DNA of 8,677 nucleotides from Planctomycetaceae bacterium (GCA_002685335.1 NYWY01000037.1:1-8677), one strand, 5' to 3'. Shown: positions 1 to 7,042, counted from the stretch's first letter. Numbers and translations are program-made. The notes: generated by a model not told the origin, from the sequence alone.

Positions 1-259
1 AAGCACTGAAAAGGCGAAGTCGGTGAGCGAGTTGATCATCTTCGTCACCCCGATCGTGGTTGACAACCCGGATGAGAACGACAGCAACTACAACTCCGAG
101 GACGTCCGCCGACTCGAAGAACTCAGCAAGCCGCTGGATGAGATGTCCCGTGGACTCGTCGACACCGCCTTTTTCGATCGTATGGAAGACGATGCCGACG
201 ACGCTCCGACCGCCCCCACCACCGGCGGTGAGTCCAAGGCGACGCCGAACGAGAAGTGA
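1..259 (+). CDS. Secretin (PilQ/GspD type) C-terminal fragment, cut at the left edge
   Basis: The reading frame is open from base 2 to the TGA at 257-259 and gives 85 residues; the start lies outside the window. Residues 9-20 (SELIIFVTPIVV) match the last membrane strand of bacterial secretins, whose barrel ends in an 'L-I-I-x-x-T-P-x-I-V' signature. Secretins form the outer-membrane gate for type IV pili or type II secretion. A hydrophilic tail of about 65 residues follows: an Asp/Asn-rich linker, a probable amphipathic helix (about residues 32-52, with VRRLEELSKPLDEMSRGL) and a disordered Asp/Thr/Pro-rich end. A helix after the barrel resembles the S-domain that pilotins bind in some type II secretins, but that is inference. 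The stop overlaps the start of the next gene by 4 bases. PilQ and GspD cannot be told apart from this fragment; PilT downstream favours a pilus role. Confidence 0.85.
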   Translation, partial: STEKAKSVSELIIFVTPIVVDNPDENDSNYNSEDVRRLEELSKPLDEMSRGLVDTAFFDRMEDDADDAPTAPTTGGESKATPNEK

Positions 260-1434
260 AGGGAACATCCGCTCGCTTCACGGTCCTGCTCGGCGCGATC
301 ACCCTTGGATCGCTTCCCGGCTGCGTCGTGGAGCAGGTCACTCGAGGATCGGGGAGATACCTCCTGCCGGAGACGGGCCTGGAGCCGGATGGTGAAGCAA
401 CGGATCTCGGAGCCCGCTTCCAGTGGAACTCCCTGGGCTTCGTCGAATACGACGACTTCTCGATCCCACTCGTCTCCCCCGAAGGTGATCTGATCGCGGT
501 ACGGGCGGGCGCAGCCCCGAAGTGGCCCGCGATTCTCGCGACCTCGGCCGCGGAGCCACCCGCCGCCGCGTGGTTCCGCGTCTACGAGGTCGATGACGAA
601 AAGGGGCTTCGGCTCCGGCACGAATTGAAAAGGTCATGGCTGCTCGGGCGGGCGACCGATTCCCGCGGATTTCTGGTCGAGGAACCACTGCCCAACGGCG
701 AAAGACGGATCGGCCGGGTCGCCTGGGAGACGGGAGAGATCACCTGGCTGGTCGACGAGGGATTCGTGGACGCATTCGCGACGATTTCCGACGACGGCAC
801 CCTGGCCTGGAGTCGCCGATCCCTTGATGAACCGGCATTCGACCTGTTCGTCCGCCGCGGCGACGGGGTTGGGACCTGGGTGCTTCCCTCCCGGTGGGAA
901 CGCTCCTGGATCGACCCGGTGCTCTCCGACGACGGCCGAACACTCTTCGTCCTCCGCCGCGGAGACGGCACGGTCGAACTCGGCTGGACTCGACTCACCG
1001 ACGAAAGTCGATTCAAGGACGGAATCTCGACCCACGGCATCTCCATCAGAACCACTCCGCGAAGGGTGCAGGCCATGCTCGCCCCACAGGTCGGCGCGGC
1101 ATCACCACCCGGACGATCGGCGCGAATCGTCTTCCTGCATCCGGATCTCGGGCGACTGGTGGAGTGGAGTCCCCGGAACGATCTCGTCCGACCCTTCCCC
1201 GACGGCGTGATCAATGCGGCGATGGTCGACGAAGACCGCGGCGTGGCCACCACGTCGGAGTCACTCCTCCTCACCGAACTTGCAGATGGAACCGGAAGAT
1301 CTCCGTCGCGGCTTCCACTGACCCGGGAGCCTGCCATTCCGCGTCAACGCGGCGGTCCGGATGATGGTCTGCTTCTTTTCCGTCCCGCCGACGGGCGGTA
1401 CGAAGTCTTCAGCGCCAGGCTTCCGGACGGCTGA
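256..1434 (+). CDS. Lipoprotein with TolB/WD40-like beta-propeller motifs
   Basis: This is a 392-residue protein of no family I can name. It starts on GTG at 256, forming a GTGA overlap with the secretin stop, which suggests translational coupling in one operon. Residues 1-23 form a lipoprotein signal: basic K2 and R7, a hydrophobic core FTVLLGAITLGSL, and lipobox L-P-G-C with C23 as the probable lipidated residue. The mature part is rich in short beta strands and carries repeated 'S-[PD]-[DE]-G-x-L' turns typical of PD40/TolB/WD40-like blades: VSPEGDLIAV (73-82), ISDDGTLAWS (177-186) and LSDDGRTLFVLRR (223-235). A beta-propeller is therefore likely. It should sit in the periplasm, anchored to the inner or outer membrane. 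Being encoded directly behind a secretin suggests an accessory or assembly role at the secretin; this is inference. It is far larger than classical GspS/PilW-type pilotins and unlike them in sequence. Confidence 0.8.
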   Translation: MKGTSARFTVLLGAITLGSLPGCVVEQVTRGSGRYLLPETGLEPDGEATDLGARFQWNSLGFVEYDDFSIPLVSPEGDLIAVRAGAAPKWPAILATSAAEPPAAAWFRVYEVDDEKGLRLRHELKRSWLLGRATDSRGFLVEEPLPNGERRIGRVAWETGEITWLVDEGFVDAFATISDDGTLAWSRRSLDEPAFDLFVRRGDGVGTWVLPSRWERSWIDPVLSDDGRTLFVLRRGDGTVELGWTRLTDESRFKDGISTHGISIRTTPRRVQAMLAPQVGAASPPGRSARIVFLHPDLGRLVEWSPRNDLVRPFPDGVINAAMVDEDRGVATTSESLLLTELADGTGRSPSRLPLTREPAIPRQRGGPDDGLLLFRPADGRYEVFSARLPDG

Positions 1435-1483
1435 ACCCGAGCGATGACCCCGTGCCCCGACTCGGTCGGGTGTCCCCGCAAAT

Positions 1484-1542
1484 GATCTGTGGCGTCCGCT
1501 CGGGAGTGGAATCCGAGGGAGGCACCTCCCGGATCACAGATC
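1484..1542. terminator. Nested inverted repeats between convergent genes, possible bidirectional terminator
   Basis: The plus-strand lipoprotein gene and the minus-strand acidic gene converge here. GATCTGTG (1484-1491) is perfectly inverted as CACAGATC (1535-1542). Inside it, 1511-1534 folds as ATCC-ga-GGGAG-gcac-CTCCC-GGAT, a 9-bp stem with a two-base bulge and a four-base loop. A third small hairpin, CCCGAC-tcg-GTCGGG, lies just upstream at 1456-1470. No clean T-run follows on either strand, so this is not a textbook intrinsic terminator. The plus strand after 1542 is only pyrimidine-rich. The outer repeat covers the last codons and the stop of the acidic gene. Position and symmetry fit a terminator or an mRNA 3'-end stabiliser. 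Confidence 0.35.
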
Positions 1543-1938
1543 TTCGTCTTCGTCATCTTCGTCGTCGTCGTCGTCGTCGTCATCTTCAAAGAAGGTGTCG
1601 TCGTCGTCATCTTCTTCGTCGTCTTCGTCCTCGATTCGGTCGTGTTCCTCGTCGCGGTCCTTCTCGCCATCGTCGGAATTCTTCTTTTCCTTATCGTCGT
1701 CGTCGTCGTCCTCGTCGTCGTCTTCTTCCTCGTCGTCATCATCCTCGTCGTCGTAGAAGCCTTCGTAGGGATCCTCGTCGCCATCTTCATCGCTCCAGCC
1801 CACGACCGAAGGCATCGGCTCGCCGACGGCAGGCTGGAGGAAATCCGGAAGCACGGGTTGGGCTTCCCGGACGAAGGTGATGCCAGTGGGCACCTTGACG
1901 TCAATGAGATCGGGCATCGGTTCGAGGAGAGTGGGCAT
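1534..1938 (-). CDS. Small hyperacidic protein with an Asp/Glu-rich tail, function unknown
   Basis: I do not recognise this family. I chose the ATG at 1936-1938 (134 residues) because AGGA lies 8 bases upstream (plus-strand 1947-1950). A TTG at 1959 would add seven residues but has no good ribosome binding site. The first ~49 residues are Pro- and Leu-rich with no signal peptide or membrane segment (MPTLLEPMPDLIDVKVP and on). From about residue 50 the protein is almost purely acidic: 64 of the last 85 residues are Asp or Glu, broken by a few Lys/Arg/Asn (the KEKKN patch) and aromatics (PYEGFY, TFF). It is probably cytoplasmic with a disordered tail. Asp codons mix GAC and GAT and Glu uses GAA and GAG, so the tract is not a pure one-triplet expansion. 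It follows the giant propeller gene on the same strand with an 81-base gap. Cation binding, nucleic-acid mimicry or a chaperone-like role are all possible, none shown. Confidence 0.65.
   Translation of the reverse strand: MPTLLEPMPDLIDVKVPTGITFVREAQPVLPDFLQPAVGEPMPSVVGWSDEDGDEDPYEGFYDDEDDDDEEEDDDEDDDDDDKEKKNSDDGEKDRDEEHDRIEDEDDEEDDDDDTFFEDDDDDDDDEDDEDEDL
1543..1758. repeat. Imperfect triplet tract (GTC/ATC/TTC on plus strand)
   Basis: The plus strand is dominated by in-register GTC, ATC and TTC triplets, with less regular stretches near 1585-1596 and 1633-1692. The longest pure run is seven GTC units at 1561-1581; other runs lie near 1597-1608, 1696-1713 and 1717-1758. On the minus strand these triplets are the Asp and Glu codons of the acidic tail, so the repeat is coding. 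Every interruption keeps the minus-strand frame. Confidence 0.8.
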
Positions 1939-2019
1939 GGCTCGGATCCTGGGACGCAACTCTGATCACCGACACGATCGTCGGCTGGATGCGAAGGATG
2001 CCGTATCAATCGGCGAACG

Positions 2020-5000
2020 TCAAGGCTTCTCGCCCATGACTCCCACAGGTTCTGCCATCGGCAAGGCGAAGGTCTCGCCCATTCGATCAAGGAGCAGCCA
2101 GCCATCGATCGCCGAAACCCCGTCGAACCGCCCCTCCAGATCGAACGGAGGATCCGAAACGAGCAGGCCTCGTTCGTCATCCAGACGGTGCACCCGGTGG
2201 ATGAGACGGGCCGTCCGAGGCGCTCGGGAGAACACCAGCAGCCCCTCCCGGGTGGGAATCATCGCCCAGTTCGACCGGTCCTTGCGAGCGATGCCGTCCG
2301 CCCCCATCAGGCCGCCTTCGGCGTCGTAGAGAAGGATGCGGGCGTCATATCGAATCAGCCGTCGCTCACCGACGCGGCGAGACTCGAGCAGGCGACCGGT
2401 CGGACGCTCTCCATCGTCAGTCAGTTCCCAGACTCCGAGAATCGGAGTCCCGAATCTCGGATCAAGGGTGACACCATTGCCGGCCTCGTCGACCAGCACC
2501 AGCTGGTTCCTGGACATCCAGCCGATCGACGCCGCGGCCAGTCCGCGATCCTCGCGATACCAGCCGTCGCTGGATCCCAGCATCCGACCCATCGGGTCGA
2601 TCATGGTCACCCGATCGGGCGAAAGCACCGCCAGACGTCCGGTGTCATCTCCAATCACCTCGCGGACTTCGCCGTCCTCGATCTTCTTTCGGGACAGCGT
2701 GAGCCCGGTGACGGGATCGAGACTGATGACCTGCCCCGCTTTCGTCCCATCGCCTTCGATCGACGCCCCCCAGACGTGAAGAAGCCCTCCGAACAGCGCC
2801 GCCCCGTAGACCCGCTTCATCAACCCCCGCCGACTCCAGACCGCGGTGCGGCCATCCACCGGATCGATGCAGGAGACCGCCCCGTCCCTCCGCACGAGCA
2901 CTATTCCACCGTCACTGATGATCGGAAGAATCTCGCTTGCCATGAACGCCGTTCCGTCCGGCATGAAACCATCCGCCGTCGCCATCAATCGAGTCGACGG
3001 CGGCAGGAGTTCGGTCATCCGTGGGCTGGACCAGAGAATCGTGCCATCCCCCCGGTCGATCGCCGTCAGTCGAGGCGACGGTCCGTCGCCTCCTTCCCAG
3101 AGAAGGATGCCCGGATCCCAGCCGATCACTTCGGCCTGCGTCGAGTCCCGAACCAGTTCCCAGGCCGGCTCGAGATCCGAGGCCCTCCGCCAGCTGAAAC
3201 CGAGGCGTCCATCCTCGTCCAACTTCTCCATCAGAATGCCATCGGTCGGGGCCGTTCGGGCCGCGGACGTTGACAACGAGACCGGTGTGCCGGCGATCAG
3301 TTCGCTGCGATCGGGCATGCCCGGCAGGGAAGGGCGTCGCTCGATTCGCGAAGATGATGAGTCTGGTTCGCCACCAACCGCCTCGAACAACATGCGAGCC
3401 AGATCGGGACGTCCCGAATCGGCCACCGCTTCCGAAGCCTTGAGGAGCAGTTGACTTCGTGAAGGATCCTCCCGGTCGAAACCACGGGCGGTCACCACCG
3501 CCACCGCGGTCGCCAGTTCCGGTCGCCCCTCGTCACGAAGAACCTCGATCGCACGGGAAGCCGCGAGGCGAGCCGACTCCGATCCCACATAGCGCCGCGC
3601 GAGGGCGATCAGGGTGGCGGCTTCCGCTCGCTCCTCGATCGCGTCCTCGACCGCGATCCTTCCTTCGGTCGCGAGGCGATCCTGAACGGCCGGGTTGGAT
3701 GCATAGAGCGACTGGAGGCGTGAGATCGCCGCCATGCTCCCGTCCGCGCGAACGCCGGAGGAGATCAGGACCTCCACCGAGTCCAGAACCTGCTGATCGA
3801 TCACGCCCAACCACGCTCGGGCCGCCTCCAAGGGTCGCTCCTGCTCGACCAGCCAGTCACCCCGGACCAGATCCAGACGGATCCGGGACGCCGGGTCGGT
3901 CGCCAGTTGTTCGGCGAGTTGGATCAACAGGGTGCCGTCTTCCAGATTCGTCCGCCCGATCACCAGGAGAAGGCGATCCAGAACTTCGTTCCGCCATTCG
4001 CCCGCGTCCAGCCGCTGGGATGCGGCGACCGCTGATTCCGCGGCGAAGCGGACCAGATCCCATCGCTCCAGTCGTTCGGAGAGTTCCAGCAGGGCCAGAG
4101 CCTGCGGAATCGCGTCTGGTGCATTCCGGATCCGATTCTCCAAGGCGGTGATCGCCTCGTTGATCGGCATCGCGGCCCCCAGGACTCGCGACCCTGCGGT
4201 GTAGATCCCGTCCTCGGTGACCACCGGGTTGGACGGGCCCGGAAGAGTGAGGAGTTTGGCTGGCGTTCCGGTCGCACCTTCGACCGCGTAGAGACCGTCC
4301 TGGAGGGGAACCACGATTCCATCGGCGAGGGGGAAGACCCGCCCGCGAGGTCTCCAACCGCTGCTGCTCGTTCCCACCATTCCCGCCGCGACCAATGTCT
4401 CTCGGAGACTCCACACCGGACGGTCCGGCCGAGAGGGGTCGATGGCGATGAGGCTGTTGCGGCCGATCGCCAGAATCAGATCGGCACCATCGAGGACGCC
4501 CGGGAGCACCATGAGCCAGGTCGCCGCGCCGGCGATGGTCGCGGGCCCGACCGGTCGGGAGAAGATCACCGATCCATTCTCGGGGTCGAGCAGCAACCAC
4601 TGGGTGCGAGCGGAATTCAAAGTCGCGATGCCACGATCACAGATCACCGCTCCCCCGATCTCCCAGCCCCGACCTCGAGCCATCTGGAGTCGGAGGGGTA
4701 CGTCATCCCGACGAAGCCAACGGACTTCACCGGTTCGTCCGTCGAGTCGCGCGATCCCTCCCGCGGCACTGGTGGCGATGACGTCACCGTCGAGTTCGGC
4801 CAGCATCGCGACGGGTCTCCCGGAGGCGGCACGGACGCTCCCGCTGGATGCGATCGTTCGAAGCCATCGGAATCGTCCATCCACGCGATCGAGGGCCAGC
4901 ACCAGGTCGATGGTGAAGAATCGGGTGGTGATCTTCCGGAGGGGAAGCACGAGAAGGTCGCCCACCACCAACGGAGGACCCGCGACTTCCGCATCCTCGA

Positions 5001-6198
5001 GTTGCGGATCGTCGTCCAGGCGATCGGGACGAACCCTCCACCGCTCTCGTCCGGTCGCGGGATCGAACCGGATCACCGCTCCGTCACCGGCCCGGTCGTT
5101 TCCGAAGGAGTGTCCGAGGACGGTGTAGGCCTCGCCGTCCGCGGTCACGATCTCGGTGAGATCCGAGGGGTAGCTGCTGGGCATGATGCCTCGGGAATTT
5201 CCGTATTCCCGGTACCAGCGAAGGCGTCCGGTGTATCGATCCACCGCTTCGATCAGAAAACCCTCGTTCACGATGACCAGGTCGTCGATCACCGCGGGAA
5301 CCGTGACCAGATAGGTCCCCTCGGTGAAACTCGTGTCCCGACCGGACCGGGAAAGCACCCGCCCGGTGGAAGTGTCGGTCGTCTTTCGCCGGAACAGGGA
5401 ATCGGTGAGCGGCAGACGCCAGAGCGAAGTCCAGTCTCGGTCCCGCACGGTCGCAAAAGACGGAGGTCCGAGCGGCTGCTCCTCATCCGCGGTGGCATCC
5501 ACGATGGCTCGAAGACGCCGCGCGGCGTCCGGATCCCCCACCGCCAACTCCTGGATCGACTGATCTCGAGCCGCGATCGCCTGCGGCTCACGGCGGGCGA
5601 GATCGACCAAGGCCAATGCTCGCAGGACGCCGAAGCGTTTCCCTGCGGACGCCGCATCCGGCCAGCGCTCCAGGGTGGCCAGCAGTCGAAGTCCTCCTCC
5701 GGCGCGTCCGGTCTCGATCAACCGCTGGGCAATTCGAAGGCCGGCCTCCAGACCCGCCGCGGTGAGCGGTCGCCGCTGGAAGACCGCATCGGCACCGGCG
5801 TCGACGAGCATGGCCGCGGCTTCGGCGTCTTTTTCCCGTTGCCAGGCGGCGAGGACCCCCGGTTGGGAAAGCAACAGATCGATCACCCGGGATCTCACCG
5901 ACTCGAACGCATCCGGATCTTCGATCCGAGCGACGACGCGATCGCCGTATTCATCGAGCAGGTCCGCCGCCAGTTCCGCGGTGCGGGCGGGATTGTCCCG
6001 GGCCTGGGAGGTGGCTTCGTCGAGCGCCCGCTCGGCGACCGGCGAATCATCCATCACCACCGGCGCCAGATCGGTCACCTGTCCCTGAACCCCTGGAGCG
6101 AGGAGACAGGCCGACAGGAGAACCCCGGCTCCCCACGAAGCCAACGATCCGGGGGCTCGGGTCGACGTGGAACTCGAATTTCTGATGCGGCGTTGCAT
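2020..6198 (-). CDS. Giant exported protein with two PQQ-like beta-propeller regions and a central helical region
   Basis: This protein has 1392 residues from the ATG at 6196-6198. A TTG at 6261 would add 21 residues ahead of the signal peptide and has no ribosome binding site. Residues 1-39 are an export signal: basic MQRRIR, a hydrophobic stretch GAGVLLSACLLAPGV, then VQG-Q for signal peptidase I. An L-S-A-C at 28-31 could instead make it a lipoprotein. Residues ~45-250 look helical. Propeller region 1 (~300-680) carries PQQ-type 'A-x-D-x-x-T/D-G-x-x-x-W' blades at about 317-328, 376-389, 433-447, 482-496, 535-548 and 583-599. Residues ~680-940 are Ala/Leu/Arg-rich and TPR-like. Region 2 (~1000-1380) has blades near 1044-1058, 1108-1123 and 1157-1172. 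Such domains (BamB, PQQ_2 families) usually scaffold protein contacts; I see no support for a bound PQQ cofactor or enzyme activity. Probably periplasmic. It is transcribed divergently from the WHy lipoprotein. Confidence 0.85.
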   Translation of the reverse strand: MQRRIRNSSSTSTRAPGSLASWGAGVLLSACLLAPGVQGQVTDLAPVVMDDSPVAERALDEATSQARDNPARTAELAADLLDEYGDRVVARIEDPDAFESVRSRVIDLLLSQPGVLAAWQREKDAEAAAMLVDAGADAVFQRRPLTAAGLEAGLRIAQRLIETGRAGGGLRLLATLERWPDAASAGKRFGVLRALALVDLARREPQAIAARDQSIQELAVGDPDAARRLRAIVDATADEEQPLGPPSFATVRDRDWTSLWRLPLTDSLFRRKTTDTSTGRVLSRSGRDTSFTEGTYLVTVPAVIDDLVIVNEGFLIEAVDRYTGRLRWYREYGNSRGIMPSSYPSDLTEIVTADGEAYTVLGHSFGNDRAGDGAVIRFDPATGRERWRVRPDRLDDDPQLEDAEVAGPPLVVGDLLVLPLRKITTRFFTIDLVLALDRVDGRFRWLRTIASSGSVRAASGRPVAMLAELDGDVIATSAAGGIARLDGRTGEVRWLRRDDVPLRLQMARGRGWEIGGAVICDRGIATLNSARTQWLLLDPENGSVIFSRPVGPATIAGAATWLMVLPGVLDGADLILAIGRNSLIAIDPSRPDRPVWSLRETLVAAGMVGTSSSGWRPRGRVFPLADGIVVPLQDGLYAVEGATGTPAKLLTLPGPSNPVVTEDGIYTAGSRVLGAAMPINEAITALENRIRNAPDAIPQALALLELSERLERWDLVRFAAESAVAASQRLDAGEWRNEVLDRLLLVIGRTNLEDGTLLIQLAEQLATDPASRIRLDLVRGDWLVEQERPLEAARAWLGVIDQQVLDSVEVLISSGVRADGSMAAISRLQSLYASNPAVQDRLATEGRIAVEDAIEERAEAATLIALARRYVGSESARLAASRAIEVLRDEGRPELATAVAVVTARGFDREDPSRSQLLLKASEAVADSGRPDLARMLFEAVGGEPDSSSSRIERRPSLPGMPDRSELIAGTPVSLSTSAARTAPTDGILMEKLDEDGRLGFSWRRASDLEPAWELVRDSTQAEVIGWDPGILLWEGGDGPSPRLTAIDRGDGTILWSSPRMTELLPPSTRLMATADGFMPDGTAFMASEILPIISDGGIVLVRRDGAVSCIDPVDGRTAVWSRRGLMKRVYGAALFGGLLHVWGASIEGDGTKAGQVISLDPVTGLTLSRKKIEDGEVREVIGDDTGRLAVLSPDRVTMIDPMGRMLGSSDGWYREDRGLAAASIGWMSRNQLVLVDEAGNGVTLDPRFGTPILGVWELTDDGERPTGRLLESRRVGERRLIRYDARILLYDAEGGLMGADGIARKDRSNWAMIPTREGLLVFSRAPRTARLIHRVHRLDDERGLLVSDPPFDLEGRFDGVSAIDGWLLLDRMGETFALPMAEPVGVMGEKP

Positions 6199-6431
6199 GC
6201 TCGGATCATCCGAAATGCAGGGATCGGAGTCGAAGGAACGAACACCCGTACGGTACGCCAATGCCGAGGGTGGAAATCGAGAGTCGCGACTTCTGAAGCA
6301 CAGTTTTCCCCCGGCTCCCGACCCCGCAGATCACGCGAGACGCAGCCGGACTTCGGTCACCCTCTCATTCCGCGGGCTCGGATGCCGTCAACCGTCGCCC
6401 CGCCGGCCGCGAGGGCGTTTAGAGTACGGGC
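6199..6431. other. Divergent intergenic region between the giant propeller gene and the WHy lipoprotein
   Basis: This 233-base gap must hold the 5' control signals for both flanking genes. I see no convincing -35/-10 pair for the minus-strand gene, and its ribosome binding site is weak (GGA about 10 bases before the ATG). A small palindrome CCGTACGG lies at 6247-6254, followed by TAC. The plus-strand gene has a possible -10 element immediately before its start, listed separately. No small gene or RNA is evident. Confidence 0.5.
6420..6425 (+). promoter_or_regulatory. Possible -10 element for a leaderless transcript
   Basis: TAGAGT (6420-6425) matches the TANNNT form of a -10 box and ends six bases before the ATG at 6432, about where transcription would begin. 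The sequence before that ATG has no good Shine-Dalgarno motif. Both points fit a leaderless mRNA. No recognisable -35 box lies 16-18 bases upstream, so the call is weak. Confidence 0.3.
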
Positions 6432-7025
6432 ATGAGCATGCCCGGACGATTCAAGGCGAGTTCGAAGATCACCGCGATGCCGCTCCTGGTGATGTTCGTG
6501 CTCGGCGGCTGCGGTTCCGCCCCCAGGGTACGACCGATCGCGGCCCGACCGATCGTGGTCTCCGGTCCTCAGGGTGCGGCGCAGGCCGCGGGTTACAACG
6601 TGGAACTCGAAGTCACGAATCCCAGCACCAAGGACATTCCCCTGGAGCGGTTCGACTACGTCTTCGAAGTCGACGGAGTCGGACGTTTCGAAGGACGCTG
6701 GGCCGCCCTCCAGACCCTGCCAGGGGGTGACACCGTGACCATGGTGGTCCCCGCCTCGATGCTCCTCCCCTCGGATCTTTCCGCACGAGTGGATCTGGCG
6801 GATGAGCTCCGCTGGCGGATCGATGGCGGAGTTCGATATCAGGCCCCCGGATTATTGGGACAGATTCTCTTCGACGCCGGTATTCGAAGACCCACGGAGT
6901 CCTTCTCCGGTTCCGGGACCTTTCGGCTGGTACGACCCGCAGATCCGGTGCTCCCCGCCGAAAACGTGGGTTCCGATGACGAGAACGCTCCCAACGGAAG
7001 CGAGACCGACCCCGCGACCTCCTGA
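6432..7025 (+). CDS. Lipoprotein with a LEA14/WHy-like domain
   Basis: This is a 197-residue predicted lipoprotein. The start at 6432 keeps the basic n-region (R6, K8, K12); a later ATG at 6477 would remove it. The hydrophobic core MPLLVMFVL leads to lipobox L-G-G-C with C27 as the lipidated cysteine. A Pro/Ala-rich linker is followed by a domain at about 54-166 resembling the LEA type 2 / WHy fold: YNVELEVTNPSTKDIPLERF (55-74) has the 'V-x-L-x-V-x-N-P-x-x-x-x-I-P-L' strand-turn-strand signature, then a Tyr-Val-Phe-x-Val strand (76-80) and a closing strand GTFRLV (162-167). The final ~25 residues are disordered and acidic. WHy domains occur in desiccation/stress proteins and in bacterial envelope lipoproteins, usually with no known reaction. 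It lies upstream of pilT on the same strand, but a stem-loop in the gap may separate the transcripts. Confidence 0.75.
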   Translation: MSMPGRFKASSKITAMPLLVMFVLGGCGSAPRVRPIAARPIVVSGPQGAAQAAGYNVELEVTNPSTKDIPLERFDYVFEVDGVGRFEGRWAALQTLPGGDTVTMVVPASMLLPSDLSARVDLADELRWRIDGGVRYQAPGLLGQILFDAGIRRPTESFSGSGTFRLVRPADPVLPAENVGSDDENAPNGSETDPATS

Positions 7026-7042
7026 GTCGGACGCTCCGAATC

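Noticed and set aside
1543..1758. Repeat tract as a CRISPR array or tandem non-coding repeat
   Set aside because: There is no direct repeat/spacer structure; it is an in-frame triplet-biased coding tract.
1489..1965. Plus-strand open frame rich in Val/Ile/Phe resembling a membrane protein
   Set aside because: It is the reverse-strand reading of Asp/Glu codons, has a GTG start without a ribosome binding site, and conflicts with the better supported minus-strand gene.
1969..1984. Hairpin CCGAC-acgatc-GTCGG between the two minus-strand genes
   Set aside because: Only a 5-bp stem without a T-run; likely chance in GC-rich sequence.
1995..2023. Minus-strand TTGACG, 17-base spacer, CATCCT as a promoter for the acidic gene
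   Set aside because: The -35 is good but overlaps the stop codon of the upstream gene, and the -10 matches only three of six positions. Too weak to list; co-transcription with the upstream gene is as likely.
2188..3273. Plus-strand open frame (361 codons) antisense to the 3' part of the giant propeller gene
   Set aside because: Low-complexity Arg/Pro/His composition and no ribosome binding site; it lies fully inside the propeller gene.
5002..6435. Long plus-strand open frame (477 codons) antisense to the giant propeller gene
   Set aside because: The translation is Arg/Gly/Pro/Ser-rich with no domain pattern. Long antisense frames are expected opposite a GC-rich gene, and the minus strand has clear signal peptide and PQQ motifs.
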